From contig NZ_NHMK01000036.1 in the NCBI RefSeq assembly GCF_002198095.1, forward strand, positions 11,001 to 75,000: a stretch of DNA of 64,000 bases. The letters run 5' to 3'. The notes beneath the pieces are model-generated. The model made no database searches, had not been told where the DNA came from, and saw only the letters and a list, made by a program, of their open reading frames with translations. How positions within the stretch are numbered: position 1 is the first letter of the stretch; the number at the start of each line of letters is the position of its first letter. The stretch is from Deinococcus indicus (GTDB lineage: Bacteria; Deinococcota; Deinococci; Deinococcales; Deinococcaceae). Of this stretch, positions 56,906-64,000 are shown piece after piece. Made by a program: the position numbers and the translations under genes.

Positions 56906-57901
56906 ATGGGAACCTACGCACTACGACGCGCACTTCAGATGATTCCGCTGCTGCTGGTGATCAGCCTCGTCATCTTCGGGCTGACTGCCCTGCAACCCGG
57001 CGACCCGGTGGACCAGCTGGTATTCGGCAACAGCAACATCACCCCCGAGGACATCGCCCGCCTGCGCGCCGCATACGGCCTGGACCAGCCGTGGATCACC
57101 CGTTACTTCTTCTGGCTGCAGCAGGCCGTGACCGGTAACTTCGGGTACTCGCAGGACTTCGGGATTCCCGCGCTGGAGTACGTCTTCCAGAACCGCCTGC
57201 CGAACACGCTGCTGCTGACCGTGCCTGCCCTGGTGATCAGCACCCTGATCGCCGTGCCGCTGGGCATCTTCAGCGCCGTGCGGCAGTACTCGGTGATGGA
57301 TTACGTCCTGACCTTCTTCGCGTTCGTGGCGGTCAGCGCCCCGGTGTTCTGGGTGGGTGCGCTGGCCCTGTACTTCTTCGCGATTTCCCTGCCGCAACTG
57401 ACGGGCGGCCTGCTGTCCCTGCCGCCCGGCGGTCTGGGTGGCGACGTGCCCCCGGAAGCCGGGTGGCTGGCCGTGACGCTGGACAAACTGAAGTACCTGC
57501 TGCTGCCGCTGATGGTCCTGATGCTCCGCGAGATCGCCGTGACCATGCGCTTCATGCGCGCCAACATGCTCGAGACACTCACGCAGGACTACGTGCGTAC
57601 CGCCCGCGCCAAGGGACTGGCGGACCGCCGGGTGCTGTACAAGCACGCGCTGCGCAACGCCGTGACGCCCATCGTGACCATCATGGGCCTGAGCATCCCC
57701 GGTCTGTTCGGCGGCGCCGTCATCACCGAGACCGTGTTCTCCTGGCCCGGCATGGGCAAGGCCATCCTGGACGCGCTGGTCACCAAGGACTTCAACGTGG
57801 TGATGGTCTGCCTGATGATGCTGGCCCTGCTGACCGTCGTGTTCCAGCTGCTGACCGACCTCGCCTACGCCCTCGTCGATCCCCGGATCCGGTACTCCTA
57901 A
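56906..57901 (+). CDS. Peptide ABC transporter permease (DppB-like)
   Basis: 331 aa with six membrane segments. [20 protein letters not shown] is the conserved N-terminal part. The cytoplasmic EAA loop ([25 protein letters not shown]) binds the ATPase. CAGGAG lies 7 nt before the ATG, chosen over an in-frame codon inside the hairpin. DppC-like follows after 12 nt. Confidence 0.93.
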   Translation: MGTYALRRALQMIPLLLVISLVIFGLTALQPGDPVDQLVFGNSNITPEDIARLRAAYGLDQPWITRYFFWLQQAVTGNFGYSQDFGIPALEYVFQNRLPNTLLLTVPALVISTLIAVPLGIFSAVRQYSVMDYVLTFFAFVAVSAPVFWVGALALYFFAISLPQLTGGLLSLPPGGLGGDVPPEAGWLAVTLDKLKYLLLPLMVLMLREIAVTMRFMRANMLETLTQDYVRTARAKGLADRRVLYKHALRNAVTPIVTIMGLSIPGLFGGAVITETVFSWPGMGKAILDALVTKDFNVVMVCLMMLALLTVVFQLLTDLAYALVDPRIRYS

Positions 57902-57913
57902 AGGACGGCTGCC

Positions 57914-58843
57914 ATGACCACCGCTGTAACCACCCCGGCCGCCCAGCCCGCCAAGAGCCGCTCGACCCTGCAGATCGCCATGCGCCGCCTGCGCCGCCAC
58001 AAGGCCGCCATGGCCAGCCTGACGGTGATCGCCGCGCTGATCCTGATGGCGATCTTCGCGCCACTGATCGCGCCGTACGACCCGAACGCCCAGGACCTGG
58101 AAGGCATCTACTCGCCGCCCAGTTCCCAGCACCTGCTGGGCCAGGACAGCCTGGGCCGCGACATGCTGTCGCGCATCATCTACGGCAGCCGCGTCAGCCT
58201 GATCGTGGGCTTCACGGTCGCGATCTTCAGCGTCGGGCTGGGCACCATCATGGGCCTGCTGTCCGGCTTCCTGGGCGGACTGGTCGACACGGCCATCAGC
58301 CGCTTCATCGAACTGATGCTGTCCATCCCGGAACTGCCGCTGCTGCTGACCCTCAGCGCCCTGCTGCTCGCCAGTGACGCCCCGGCCATCGTGGCGCTGC
58401 GCCAGACCCCGAACGCCAGCGTGTTCATCATCATCGGGATCTTCACCTTCTTCGGCTGGATGGGCACCGCCCGCCTCGTGCGCGGCGAGGTCCTGAAACT
58501 CAAGAACCTGGAGTACGTGGACGCCGCCCGCGCCCTGGGCGCCCGCAACGCCCGCATCATGTTCCGTCACCTCGTGCCGAACGTGGTGGCTGTGATCATC
58601 GTGAACGGCACCCTGGCGGTCGGCGGCGCGATCCTGGGCGAGGCGGCCCTGTCGTTCCTGGGCTTCGGCATCCAGCCGCCGGTCAGCACCTGGGGCAACA
58701 TGCTGTCCAACGCGAACGAGGTCGTGCTGGAACACCCCTACCTGGCGTTCTGGCCCGGTCTGGCGATTCTGATCACCGTGCTGTCCTTCAACTTCCTGGG
58801 TGACGGCCTGCGTGACGCCTTCGATCCCAAGAGCCGCCTGTAA
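57914..58843 (+). CDS. Peptide ABC transporter permease (DppC-like)
   Basis: 309 aa with six membrane segments. [20 protein letters not shown] is the DppC signature, and the EAA loop is [20 protein letters not shown]. It pairs with the upstream DppB-like protein. A decayed intergenic repeat follows its stop, and the operon seems to end here, so the ATP-binding subunits must be encoded elsewhere. Confidence 0.93.
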   Translation: MTTAVTTPAAQPAKSRSTLQIAMRRLRRHKAAMASLTVIAALILMAIFAPLIAPYDPNAQDLEGIYSPPSSQHLLGQDSLGRDMLSRIIYGSRVSLIVGFTVAIFSVGLGTIMGLLSGFLGGLVDTAISRFIELMLSIPELPLLLTLSALLLASDAPAIVALRQTPNASVFIIIGIFTFFGWMGTARLVRGEVLKLKNLEYVDAARALGARNARIMFRHLVPNVVAVIIVNGTLAVGGAILGEAALSFLGFGIQPPVSTWGNMLSNANEVVLEHPYLAFWPGLAILITVLSFNFLGDGLRDAFDPKSRL

Positions 58844-58845
58844 GA

Positions 58846-58915
58846 CGGATTCCGGTGGAATGGTCCGCCCAGACCGTTCCCTCCGGACGGGGCCAGCGAG
58901 AAAAGCAATTCCCGT
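58846..58915. repeat. Degenerate copy of the intergenic repeat
   Basis: GACGGATTCCGGTGGAATGG, CAGACCGTTCCCTCCGG and GGCCAGCGAGAAAAG follow the order of the left half of the 9.5-kb copy, starting 3 nt after the permease stop. Confidence 0.5.
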
Positions 58916-58986
58916 AGGTACCGTCTGCACTCCCAGCCGTTCCACGTTCCCATCCACGTCACCCCGGCAGGTCGTAGCCTGTGGGG

Positions 58987-59022
58987 GTGACGTGTTTTCC
59001 TGCCTGCCGGAGCTGCCCTTGA
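58987..59022 (+). CDS. Possible 11-codon leaderless uORF before rodA
   Basis: GTG at 58987 lies 6 nt after TAGCCT, the leaderless pattern, and encodes a peptide of 11 residues (MTCFPACRSCP). Its TGA overlaps the TTG start of rodA (TTGA). Translation coupling is plausible but unproven. Confidence 0.3.
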   Translation: MTCFPACRSCP

Positions 59023-60086
59023 AGTACGACCTGCGTTTTCCCGTGGTGATTGCGGCCCTGCTGGTCGTGGGCCTGATGACCGTCAGTACCGCCGCCCTGT
59101 CGCCGCGCGCGTCGAGCGGGGTCTTCAACAAGCAGCTGATGGGCGTCGCGCTGGCCGCCGTGCCCATCGCGCTGCTGTGGTGGGCGGGCCGTGACCGCAT
59201 CTACCGCGCCGCGCCGTACCTGTACGGACTGGCGCTGCTGATGCAGCTCAGCACCTTCGTGATCGGCAAGGAGGTGAACGGGCAGCGCAACTGGATCGTG
59301 GTCGGGCCGTTGCAGTTCCAGCCGCTGGAGATCCTGAAGTTCGCGTTGATCCTGATGCTGGCCGTCACGCTCCGCGAGGGGTTCAAGGGTGCCAGAACGT
59401 ACGTGCGGGTGCTGGCGGTGTTCCTGCCGGCGCTGGGACTGGTGGTCATTCAGGATTTCGGCGGGGCGATGGTGCTGTGCGTGATGTTCGCCGTGATGAT
59501 GCTCGCCGCCCGCATCCCGGTGTGGCACGCGCTGCTGGCCGTCCTGGCCGTCGGGGTGGCGGTGCCGACCGTGCTGTATCCGAACCTGGAACCGTACCAG
59601 CAGAAGCGGCTGACCATCTTCCTCGACCCGTACCAGGATCCGCGCGGCGCCGGGTATCAGGTCATCCAGAGCACCATCGCGGTCGGCAGCGGCGGGTTGC
59701 AGGGCAAGGGGTACAAGCAGGGCAGTCAGTCCCACAACGGCTTCCTGCCCGAGGCGCACACGGATTTTGCGGTGTCCACCTGGCTGGAAGAACAGGGGTT
59801 CGTGGGGGGCGTGGTCGTGCTGGTCCTGTACGGCGCGCTGTTCTGGGGACTGGCGGGCATGGCGGCCGAATCGCCCCGCCTGCAGGATCAGGTGCTGTTC
59901 GCGGGCATCCTGGGGCAGATCGGCTTCCAGGTCATCGAGAACATCGGCGCGGCCCTGAGTGTGCTGCCACTGACCGGAATCACGCTGCCGCTGATCAGCT
60001 ACGGCCTGAGCAGTCTGGTCAGTACGCTCGGCACGCTGGGACTGGCGTACGTGGTGTACCGCGACCGTTACCTGGGGCAGATATGA
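59019..60086 (+). CDS. rodA: RodA/FtsW-family SEDS protein (peptidoglycan glycosyltransferase)
   Basis: A 355-aa inner-membrane protein with about ten segments. SEDS motifs are NWIVVGPLQFQPLEILKFAL, the catalytic-Asp region FLPEAHTDFAVSTWLEEQGF, and LPLTGITLPLISYGLSS. It polymerises lipid II with a partner transpeptidase during elongation. The start is uncertain: TTG at 59019 with GGAG 6 nt upstream gives MKYDLRFPV and is used; GTG at 58992 is the in-frame alternative. A 25-codon ORF overlaps its stop. Confidence 0.9.
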   Translation: MKYDLRFPVVIAALLVVGLMTVSTAALSPRASSGVFNKQLMGVALAAVPIALLWWAGRDRIYRAAPYLYGLALLMQLSTFVIGKEVNGQRNWIVVGPLQFQPLEILKFALILMLAVTLREGFKGARTYVRVLAVFLPALGLVVIQDFGGAMVLCVMFAVMMLAARIPVWHALLAVLAVGVAVPTVLYPNLEPYQQKRLTIFLDPYQDPRGAGYQVIQSTIAVGSGGLQGKGYKQGSQSHNGFLPEAHTDFAVSTWLEEQGFVGGVVVLVLYGALFWGLAGMAAESPRLQDQVLFAGILGQIGFQVIENIGAALSVLPLTGITLPLISYGLSSLVSTLGTLGLAYVVYRDRYLGQI

Positions 60087-60160
60087 CGCGGGCTGCGACC
60101 CGAGCGGCTGTAACCCGAGGGGCTGTGCAGGCCCGCGCGCGTGGGCGGGTGTCCGCGTGA
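60083..60160 (+). CDS. Candidate 25-aa Arg/Ala-rich small protein bridging rodA and the DHFR-like gene
   Basis: MTRAATRAAVTRGAVQARAR plus GRVSA. Its ATG overlaps the rodA stop (ATGA) and its TGA overlaps the GTG start of the next gene (GTGA). It has an internal near-repeat at the DNA level (ACCCGAGCGGCTGT, ACCCGAGGGGCTGT). It could be a real small basic protein or just a coupling spacer. Confidence 0.35.
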   Translation: MTRAATRAAVTRGAVQARARGRVSA

Positions 60161-60735
60161 GTGGCGTCTCGTTCCGGGTGTTCGTGGCGGTCAGTCTCGA
60201 CGGGTTCATCGCGCGGCCCGGCGGGGAACTCGACTGGCTGCCCGGCGCGGCCCCGGAGGGCGTGCCCGCACCCGCCGACGAGGACCACGGCTTCGAGGCG
60301 TTCATGGAGGGCGTGCAGGTGATCGTGATGGGCCGCGCGACCTTCGAGACGGTCCGGGACTTCGACCCCTGGCCGTATGCGGGGCGCGAGGTCACGGTGC
60401 TCAGCCGGACGTGGCGCGCCCCGGACCTCCCGGCGGGCCGCCCGGACCTGAGCGTCCATTCCGGCCCGGTCGAGGAACTGGCGGCAGGGCTGCGGGCGCG
60501 GCTGTCGGGCGGCGCGCAACCGGCCGGGGTGTACGTGGATGGCGGGCAGACCGTGCAGGCGTTCCTGCGGGCCGGGCTGATCGACGAACTGATCGTGACG
60601 CGCGTGCCGGTGCTGCTGGGGCAGGGTCGCCCACTGTTCGGGCCGCTGGACGCCGACCTGCACTGGAAGCACCGGCGCACGCAGGCGTTCCCGAGCGGTC
60701 TGGTCCAGAGCACCTACGACCGCCGCGTGCCCTGA
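60157..60735 (+). CDS. Dihydrofolate reductase-like / RibD C-terminal family protein
   Basis: 192 aa. VFVAVSLDGFIARPGGELDW at the start, VIVMGRATFETVRDF in the middle, and VYVDGGQTVQAFLRAGLIDE near the end are the family blocks, which form an NADPH-binding reductase fold. True FolA features are lacking; the substrate is unknown. GTG start overlaps the small ORF after rodA. Confidence 0.9.
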   Translation: MSGVSFRVFVAVSLDGFIARPGGELDWLPGAAPEGVPAPADEDHGFEAFMEGVQVIVMGRATFETVRDFDPWPYAGREVTVLSRTWRAPDLPAGRPDLSVHSGPVEELAAGLRARLSGGAQPAGVYVDGGQTVQAFLRAGLIDELIVTRVPVLLGQGRPLFGPLDADLHWKHRRTQAFPSGLVQSTYDRRVP

Positions 60736-60851
60736 CCGGGGGGCTGCCCCCACCGGGGGAACCGCCGGGGCAGGCTGCGTGAAGATGCCGTCGCAGCGCG
60801 GGCCGGGCATGAATGTTACGGTAAGGTCCGTTCTTATCCTGTCGTCACCCT

Positions 60852-60873
60852 CAAGTGAAATAACTTACACTTG
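60852..60873 (+). promoter_or_regulatory. Inverted-repeat site in the promoter region of the DUF937 gene
   Basis: CAAGTG-AAATAACTTA-CACTTG is a perfect 6-bp palindrome with a 10-nt spacer, overlapping TACACT, a possible -10. It lies 106 nt upstream of the ATG. The rest of the 60736-60978 gap shows a second, weaker dyad (GGTAAG...CTTATCC). Confidence 0.4.
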
Positions 60874-60978
60874 CGCCGGAAGTCCTGTCCGTCCGAACGC
60901 GGCCCGCCGTGGCTGCGCGCGGGGCGGTCAGGGCCTGCCGGTCGCCGGCCCAGCCGCGTCACACACCCAGGAGGCGTC

Positions 60979-63384
60979 ATGAACATCACGGATTTGATTC
61001 AATCGTTCTTCGGAGGCGACGGAGCCGCGCGGCTCGGTCAGGCCGCAGGTCTGGACCTCGCCAGCGCCCAGCGGGCCCTGGGGGTCGGACTGCCCCTGCA
61101 ACTCGACGCCCTGGCCGACCACGCCGCCACCCCCGGCGGCCCCGCCCAGATCGCGGAAGCCATCGAGAACCTTCCCCGTTTCGGGAGTGTTCAGGAGGCG
61201 CTGGGCGCTGCGGACGGCGCGCAGAACCTGCGGCAGGCCGGCGAGCTGCTCGGGCCGGTGCTGCTGGGGAACCGCTCCGGCGCGGTCGCGCAGACGGTCG
61301 CCGAGCAGACCGGCGTTCCGACCGGCCCGGCGCAGCACCTGATGGGCATGGCGCTTCCGCTGCTGCTGAGCCTGCTGGGCCAGCGGGGCGTGAACGCCGG
61401 GAACGTCACCTCCATGCTGGGCGGCCTGAAAGGCACGCTGGGCGGTCTGGGCGGCCTGCTGGGAGCCGGCGCCGCAGCAGGACTGGGTGCCGCTGGACTG
61501 GGTGCTGCTGGGCTGGGGAGTAGCGTCGGTCTGGGCAAGGGAGAGGCGGCCGACCACACCGACCACACCCGCGACCACGTCCACGTCCCGGACATTCAGG
61601 CTCCGGCGGTGGGCGTGCCGTCCATGGCGACGCCGTCCCCCACCCCGGCGGTGGCGGCGGCCGGAGCGGCCGGCGCCCTGAGCGCCGAGGGAATGCTGGA
61701 ATTCCTCCGGGGGCAGTTCAGTGGCGAGGCAGCCGAGCGTATCGGCGCGGCCGCCGGGTTCAGCGGTAACGCGGGCCGCCGCGCCACGCAGGCCGCGCTG
61801 CCGCTCGTCCTGAACGCCCTGGTGCAGAAGGGCCGCACCGAGGCCGGCGCGACCGACCTCCTGAATCTCGCGCGGCCGTTCGAGTCGCTGACCGACAGCA
61901 GCGGTCACCTGAACACCGCCACCCTGAACGACGCCGCCGAAACGGCCCGCATCGAGGGTCAGGGACGCGGCCTGCTGGGCGGTCTGTTCGGGAACGTCGA
62001 GGGCCTGTCGGGCCGACTGGGCACGGCGCTGGGGGGCAGTGGCGCCAGCGCCGGCCGGCTGCTGGCCCTGATGACCCCGCTGGTGCTGGCCCTCCTCGGA
62101 AGCCGCGCCCGCGCCGGGAACCTGGGTGCGGCGGGCCTCAGCGGCCTGCTGGGCGGCATGGGCGGCGGTCTGGCCGGTCTGCTCCCCACGGGCCTCAGCA
62201 GCCTGGGCGCGCTCCTGGGTGCGGGCGGCGCGGCGGGGGTCGCGGCGGCCAGTGCAGCCGGAGCGGCGGCGCGGGCCAGCGTGCCTGCGGCTCCGGTGAC
62301 GACCGCGCCGGTCACGACGGCGCCGGTCACCCCCGTTCCCCCGGCCCCGCCGGAACGCGAGCGGCGCGGCGGGTTCCCCTGGTGGATCATTCCGCTGCTG
62401 GCGCTGCTGCTGCTGGGCGGCTGCTGGCTGGTGAACCGTCAGCCGGCCGCGACGACCGGGACGGCCACCACGACGACCGATCCGGCGGCCAGCATCCTCG
62501 TCAGCAACCCGTCCTCGGACGCGAACCTGCCGCCCGAGCCGTTCACCATGAGCGGTACCGGCCCCGCCGGCGTGGCCCTGACCATCCAGGACGAGGGTCA
62601 GGAGGTGGCGACCGCCACCGTCGGCGAGGACGGCAACTGGAGCGCCGACCTGCCCGCCCCGACCGTGGGCGAGCACACCTACACCGTCGAGGGTGGCTCG
62701 GCCCGCAGTGAATTCAAGGTGAACGTCACGGACGCCGGAGCGGACGCCAGCACCGACGGGACGACCGACGCCGCCACCGGCGACGCGGCTACTGACGATG
62801 GGGCCACCGGGGAAGCCGTGACTGGAGAGGGGACCAGCGGCTTCACGATCGCGGCCCCGGCCGCCGACGCGCAACTCCCGGCCGGTGGCTTCACCATGAA
62901 CGGCACCGGCACGCCCGGCGAGGAACTCGAACTGTTCGAGGACGGCACCAGCCTCGGCAAGATCACGGTCGGCGAGGACGGCACCTGGACCTTCGACGTG
63001 CCCAGCCCCGCCGCCGGGCAGCGCGGCTACGCGGTCCGGGGACCGGACGGCACGGAACTCGGCACGGTCAGCGCGACGGTCGCCGAGGCCGACGCGAACG
63101 CCAGCGCCGCGAACTGCACCAAGGACTACACCCTCAGCATCACGGACGGGCAGACCGTCAGCGAACCCTTCCGCTTCGGCGGCGTGGGCCAGGGTGAGGG
63201 GTACAGCGTGACCGTCAAGCGCGGCGACCGGACCATCGGCACCAAGGACATCCCCCTGGACGCCACCTGCGGCTGGAGCTACCAGAGCAAACCCGGCGCC
63301 GGCACCATCTCCTACGAGGTCCGCCCGCTCGGTGACGCGGCGGCCGAGCCTCTGAGCCGCGTGACCCTGACCGTCGGCAACTGA
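60979..63384 (+). CDS. DUF937 multidomain membrane protein with C-terminal Ig-like repeats
   Basis: 801 aa. Two DUF937 domains: residues 1-150 ([38 protein letters not shown]) and about 230-430 ([30 protein letters not shown]). Gly/Ala/Leu-rich helices follow each, and a His-rich [11 protein letters not shown] lies between them. A Pro/Thr linker precedes one membrane segment near residues 468-487 ([18 protein letters not shown]). Beyond it are two clear Ig-like repeats ([34 protein letters not shown]) and a Cys-paired third domain. GGAGG precedes the ATG. Confidence 0.85.
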   Translation: MNITDLIQSFFGGDGAARLGQAAGLDLASAQRALGVGLPLQLDALADHAATPGGPAQIAEAIENLPRFGSVQEALGAADGAQNLRQAGELLGPVLLGNRSGAVAQTVAEQTGVPTGPAQHLMGMALPLLLSLLGQRGVNAGNVTSMLGGLKGTLGGLGGLLGAGAAAGLGAAGLGAAGLGSSVGLGKGEAADHTDHTRDHVHVPDIQAPAVGVPSMATPSPTPAVAAAGAAGALSAEGMLEFLRGQFSGEAAERIGAAAGFSGNAGRRATQAALPLVLNALVQKGRTEAGATDLLNLARPFESLTDSSGHLNTATLNDAAETARIEGQGRGLLGGLFGNVEGLSGRLGTALGGSGASAGRLLALMTPLVLALLGSRARAGNLGAAGLSGLLGGMGGGLAGLLPTGLSSLGALLGAGGAAGVAAASAAGAAARASVPAAPVTTAPVTTAPVTPVPPAPPERERRGGFPWWIIPLLALLLLGGCWLVNRQPAATTGTATTTTDPAASILVSNPSSDANLPPEPFTMSGTGPAGVALTIQDEGQEVATATVGEDGNWSADLPAPTVGEHTYTVEGGSARSEFKVNVTDAGADASTDGTTDAATGDAATDDGATGEAVTGEGTSGFTIAAPAADAQLPAGGFTMNGTGTPGEELELFEDGTSLGKITVGEDGTWTFDVPSPAAGQRGYAVRGPDGTELGTVSATVAEADANASAANCTKDYTLSITDGQTVSEPFRFGGVGQGEGYSVTVKRGDRTIGTKDIPLDATCGWSYQSKPGAGTISYEVRPLGDAAAEPLSRVTLTVGN

Positions 63385-63397
63385 ACTCGCCCCTCTG

Positions 63398-63435
63398 ACG
63401 GCCGCCTGCTTCCCACTCCGGGGGCGGGCGGCCGT
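63398..63435. terminator. Hairpin between the DUF937 and glycosidase genes
   Basis: ACGGCCGCC and GGCGGCCGT form a 9-bp stem with a 20-nt loop, between two convergent genes; it could act for both. Confidence 0.5.
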
Positions 63436-63453
63436 TCCCGGTGGGGGCGGTGG

Positions 63454-64000
63454 TCAGCGGCTGACACTCCAGATGCCCGCGAAGTCCGCGAGCTGCGTGC
63501 TGCGACTGCCGGTGGCGTACGCGCTGATGCTGCCGTCCAGGTACAGGGCGTCCGGGCAGCCCAGCGTGTCCCGGAAGAACACGGCGAACGAGTAGAAGTT
63601 CACGGGCCCGGCACTGACCGCGAACCGGACCCGGCCGTCCCGGCAGACGCCGACACCGCTGCGCAGTTTGAAGGACGTCCCGGAGCGGTTGAACGCGGGA
63701 TGCACCTGTCCGTTCTGCAGCAGCAGCGGCCCGGACTGCGTGGCGAAGGTCGGCTGCACGTTCAGCGCCGCGTACCGGCGCGTCTCGGTCACCCCGGCCC
63801 GCGCGCCCTTCACCCAGAACACGCCGTTGGGCAGCAACGCGAAGTTCCCGCCCCGGCTGGCCATGTTCAGCGGCACCAGGGTCCGCCCGTTCTCGACGTG
63901 CAGTCCCAGCGGTCTGAGGCCCGGCGCGTAGATGCCGCTGTTGGTGGCGAAGGTCATGCGGCGGCCTTCCTTGCGCAGCCGCGCCTGCAACTGGGTGAAC
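63454..64000 (-). CDS. Phosphodiester glycosidase family protein, 5' part beyond window
   Basis: About 181 residues of a NAGPA-type (phosphodiester glycosidase) domain are visible, reading in from beyond the right edge with no confident start codon in view. Family blocks are [40 protein letters not shown] and [13 protein letters not shown] near the C-terminus, ending GIWSVSR. The family cleaves phosphodiester-linked sugars in the envelope; its role here is unknown. It converges with the DUF937 gene. Confidence 0.85.
   Translation of the reverse strand, partial: FTQLQARLRKEGRRMTFATNSGIYAPGLRPLGLHVENGRTLVPLNMASRGGNFALLPNGVFWVKGARAGVTETRRYAALNVQPTFATQSGPLLLQNGQVHPAFNRSGTSFKLRSGVGVCRDGRVRFAVSAGPVNFYSFAVFFRDTLGCPDALYLDGSISAYATGSRSTQLADFAGIWSVSR

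Overview
The window looks like chromosomal DNA of a Deinococcus species. It is GC-rich and densely coded. It carries late deinoxanthin-type carotenoid genes (crtO, cruF, a CrtD-like desaturase and a P450) and bacillithiol deacetylase bshB1. Many genes have a TANNNT -10 hexamer only 6-8 nt before the start codon, which fits the leaderless transcripts known to be common in Deinococcus. An imperfect palindromic intergenic repeat also resembles the small non-coding repeats of this genus. No prophage, transposase, CRISPR array or rRNA gene was seen. The only RNA gene recognised is a tRNA-Thr(CGU).

Layout. Positions 1-8.2 kb are housekeeping: purC (cut by the left edge, with a structured leader and attenuator), a CbiX/4Fe-4S protein, a cyclophilin, rpoZ, gnd, the tRNA, bshB1, a hypothetical protein, a solo ParA and a peroxiredoxin. 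Positions 8.4-15.3 kb hold an acyl-ACP desaturase, a ChbG-like deacetylase with a GPH-type symporter, jag/khpB-prmC, a low-molecular-weight tyrosine phosphatase and a DUF418 membrane protein. Positions 15.4-23.8 kb, all on the minus strand, are the carotenoid cluster: crtO, Nudix, cruF, a PlsC-like acyltransferase and a GT2 glycosyltransferase, then a secreted hypothetical, a crtD-like gene and a P450. Positions 23.9-30.3 kb are mixed: two GNATs, an XRE/membrane pair, a SnoaL-like protein, an unrecognised modular protein, mutY and a uppS-family gene.

Positions 30.7-47.2 kb form a roughly 16.5-kb envelope locus. It has a 165-aa DUF11-like protein, two DUF11-rich secreted proteins (773 and 929 aa), a 1589-aa predicted outer-membrane barrel protein and an 1894-aa DUF11/GEVED repeat protein. 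Its two transcription units share a promoter module: 11-bp-phased direct repeats exactly 10 nt before the -10 hexamer. Positions 47.3-53.6 kb hold an EamA transporter, a CvpA-like protein, an operon of an orphan response regulator with a small Cys protein and a class A beta-lactamase-fold protein, and a cytochrome bc operon (cytochrome c, Rieske, cytochrome b). Positions 53.7-64 kb hold two small hypotheticals, an ErpA/IscA-type A-carrier, a peptide ABC transporter (binding protein plus two permeases, no ATPase in view), rodA, a DHFR-like reductase, a DUF937 multidomain membrane protein and a phosphodiester glycosidase cut by the right edge.

The most unusual points are: the purC leader, with a coupled 36-codon uORF running through an intrinsic terminator; the repeat family sitting just after stop codons; the glycosyl/acyl-transferase pair inside the carotenoid operon; the DUF11/barrel locus with its shared promoter box; and several tiny ORFs or non-ATG starts coupled by 4-nt overlaps.
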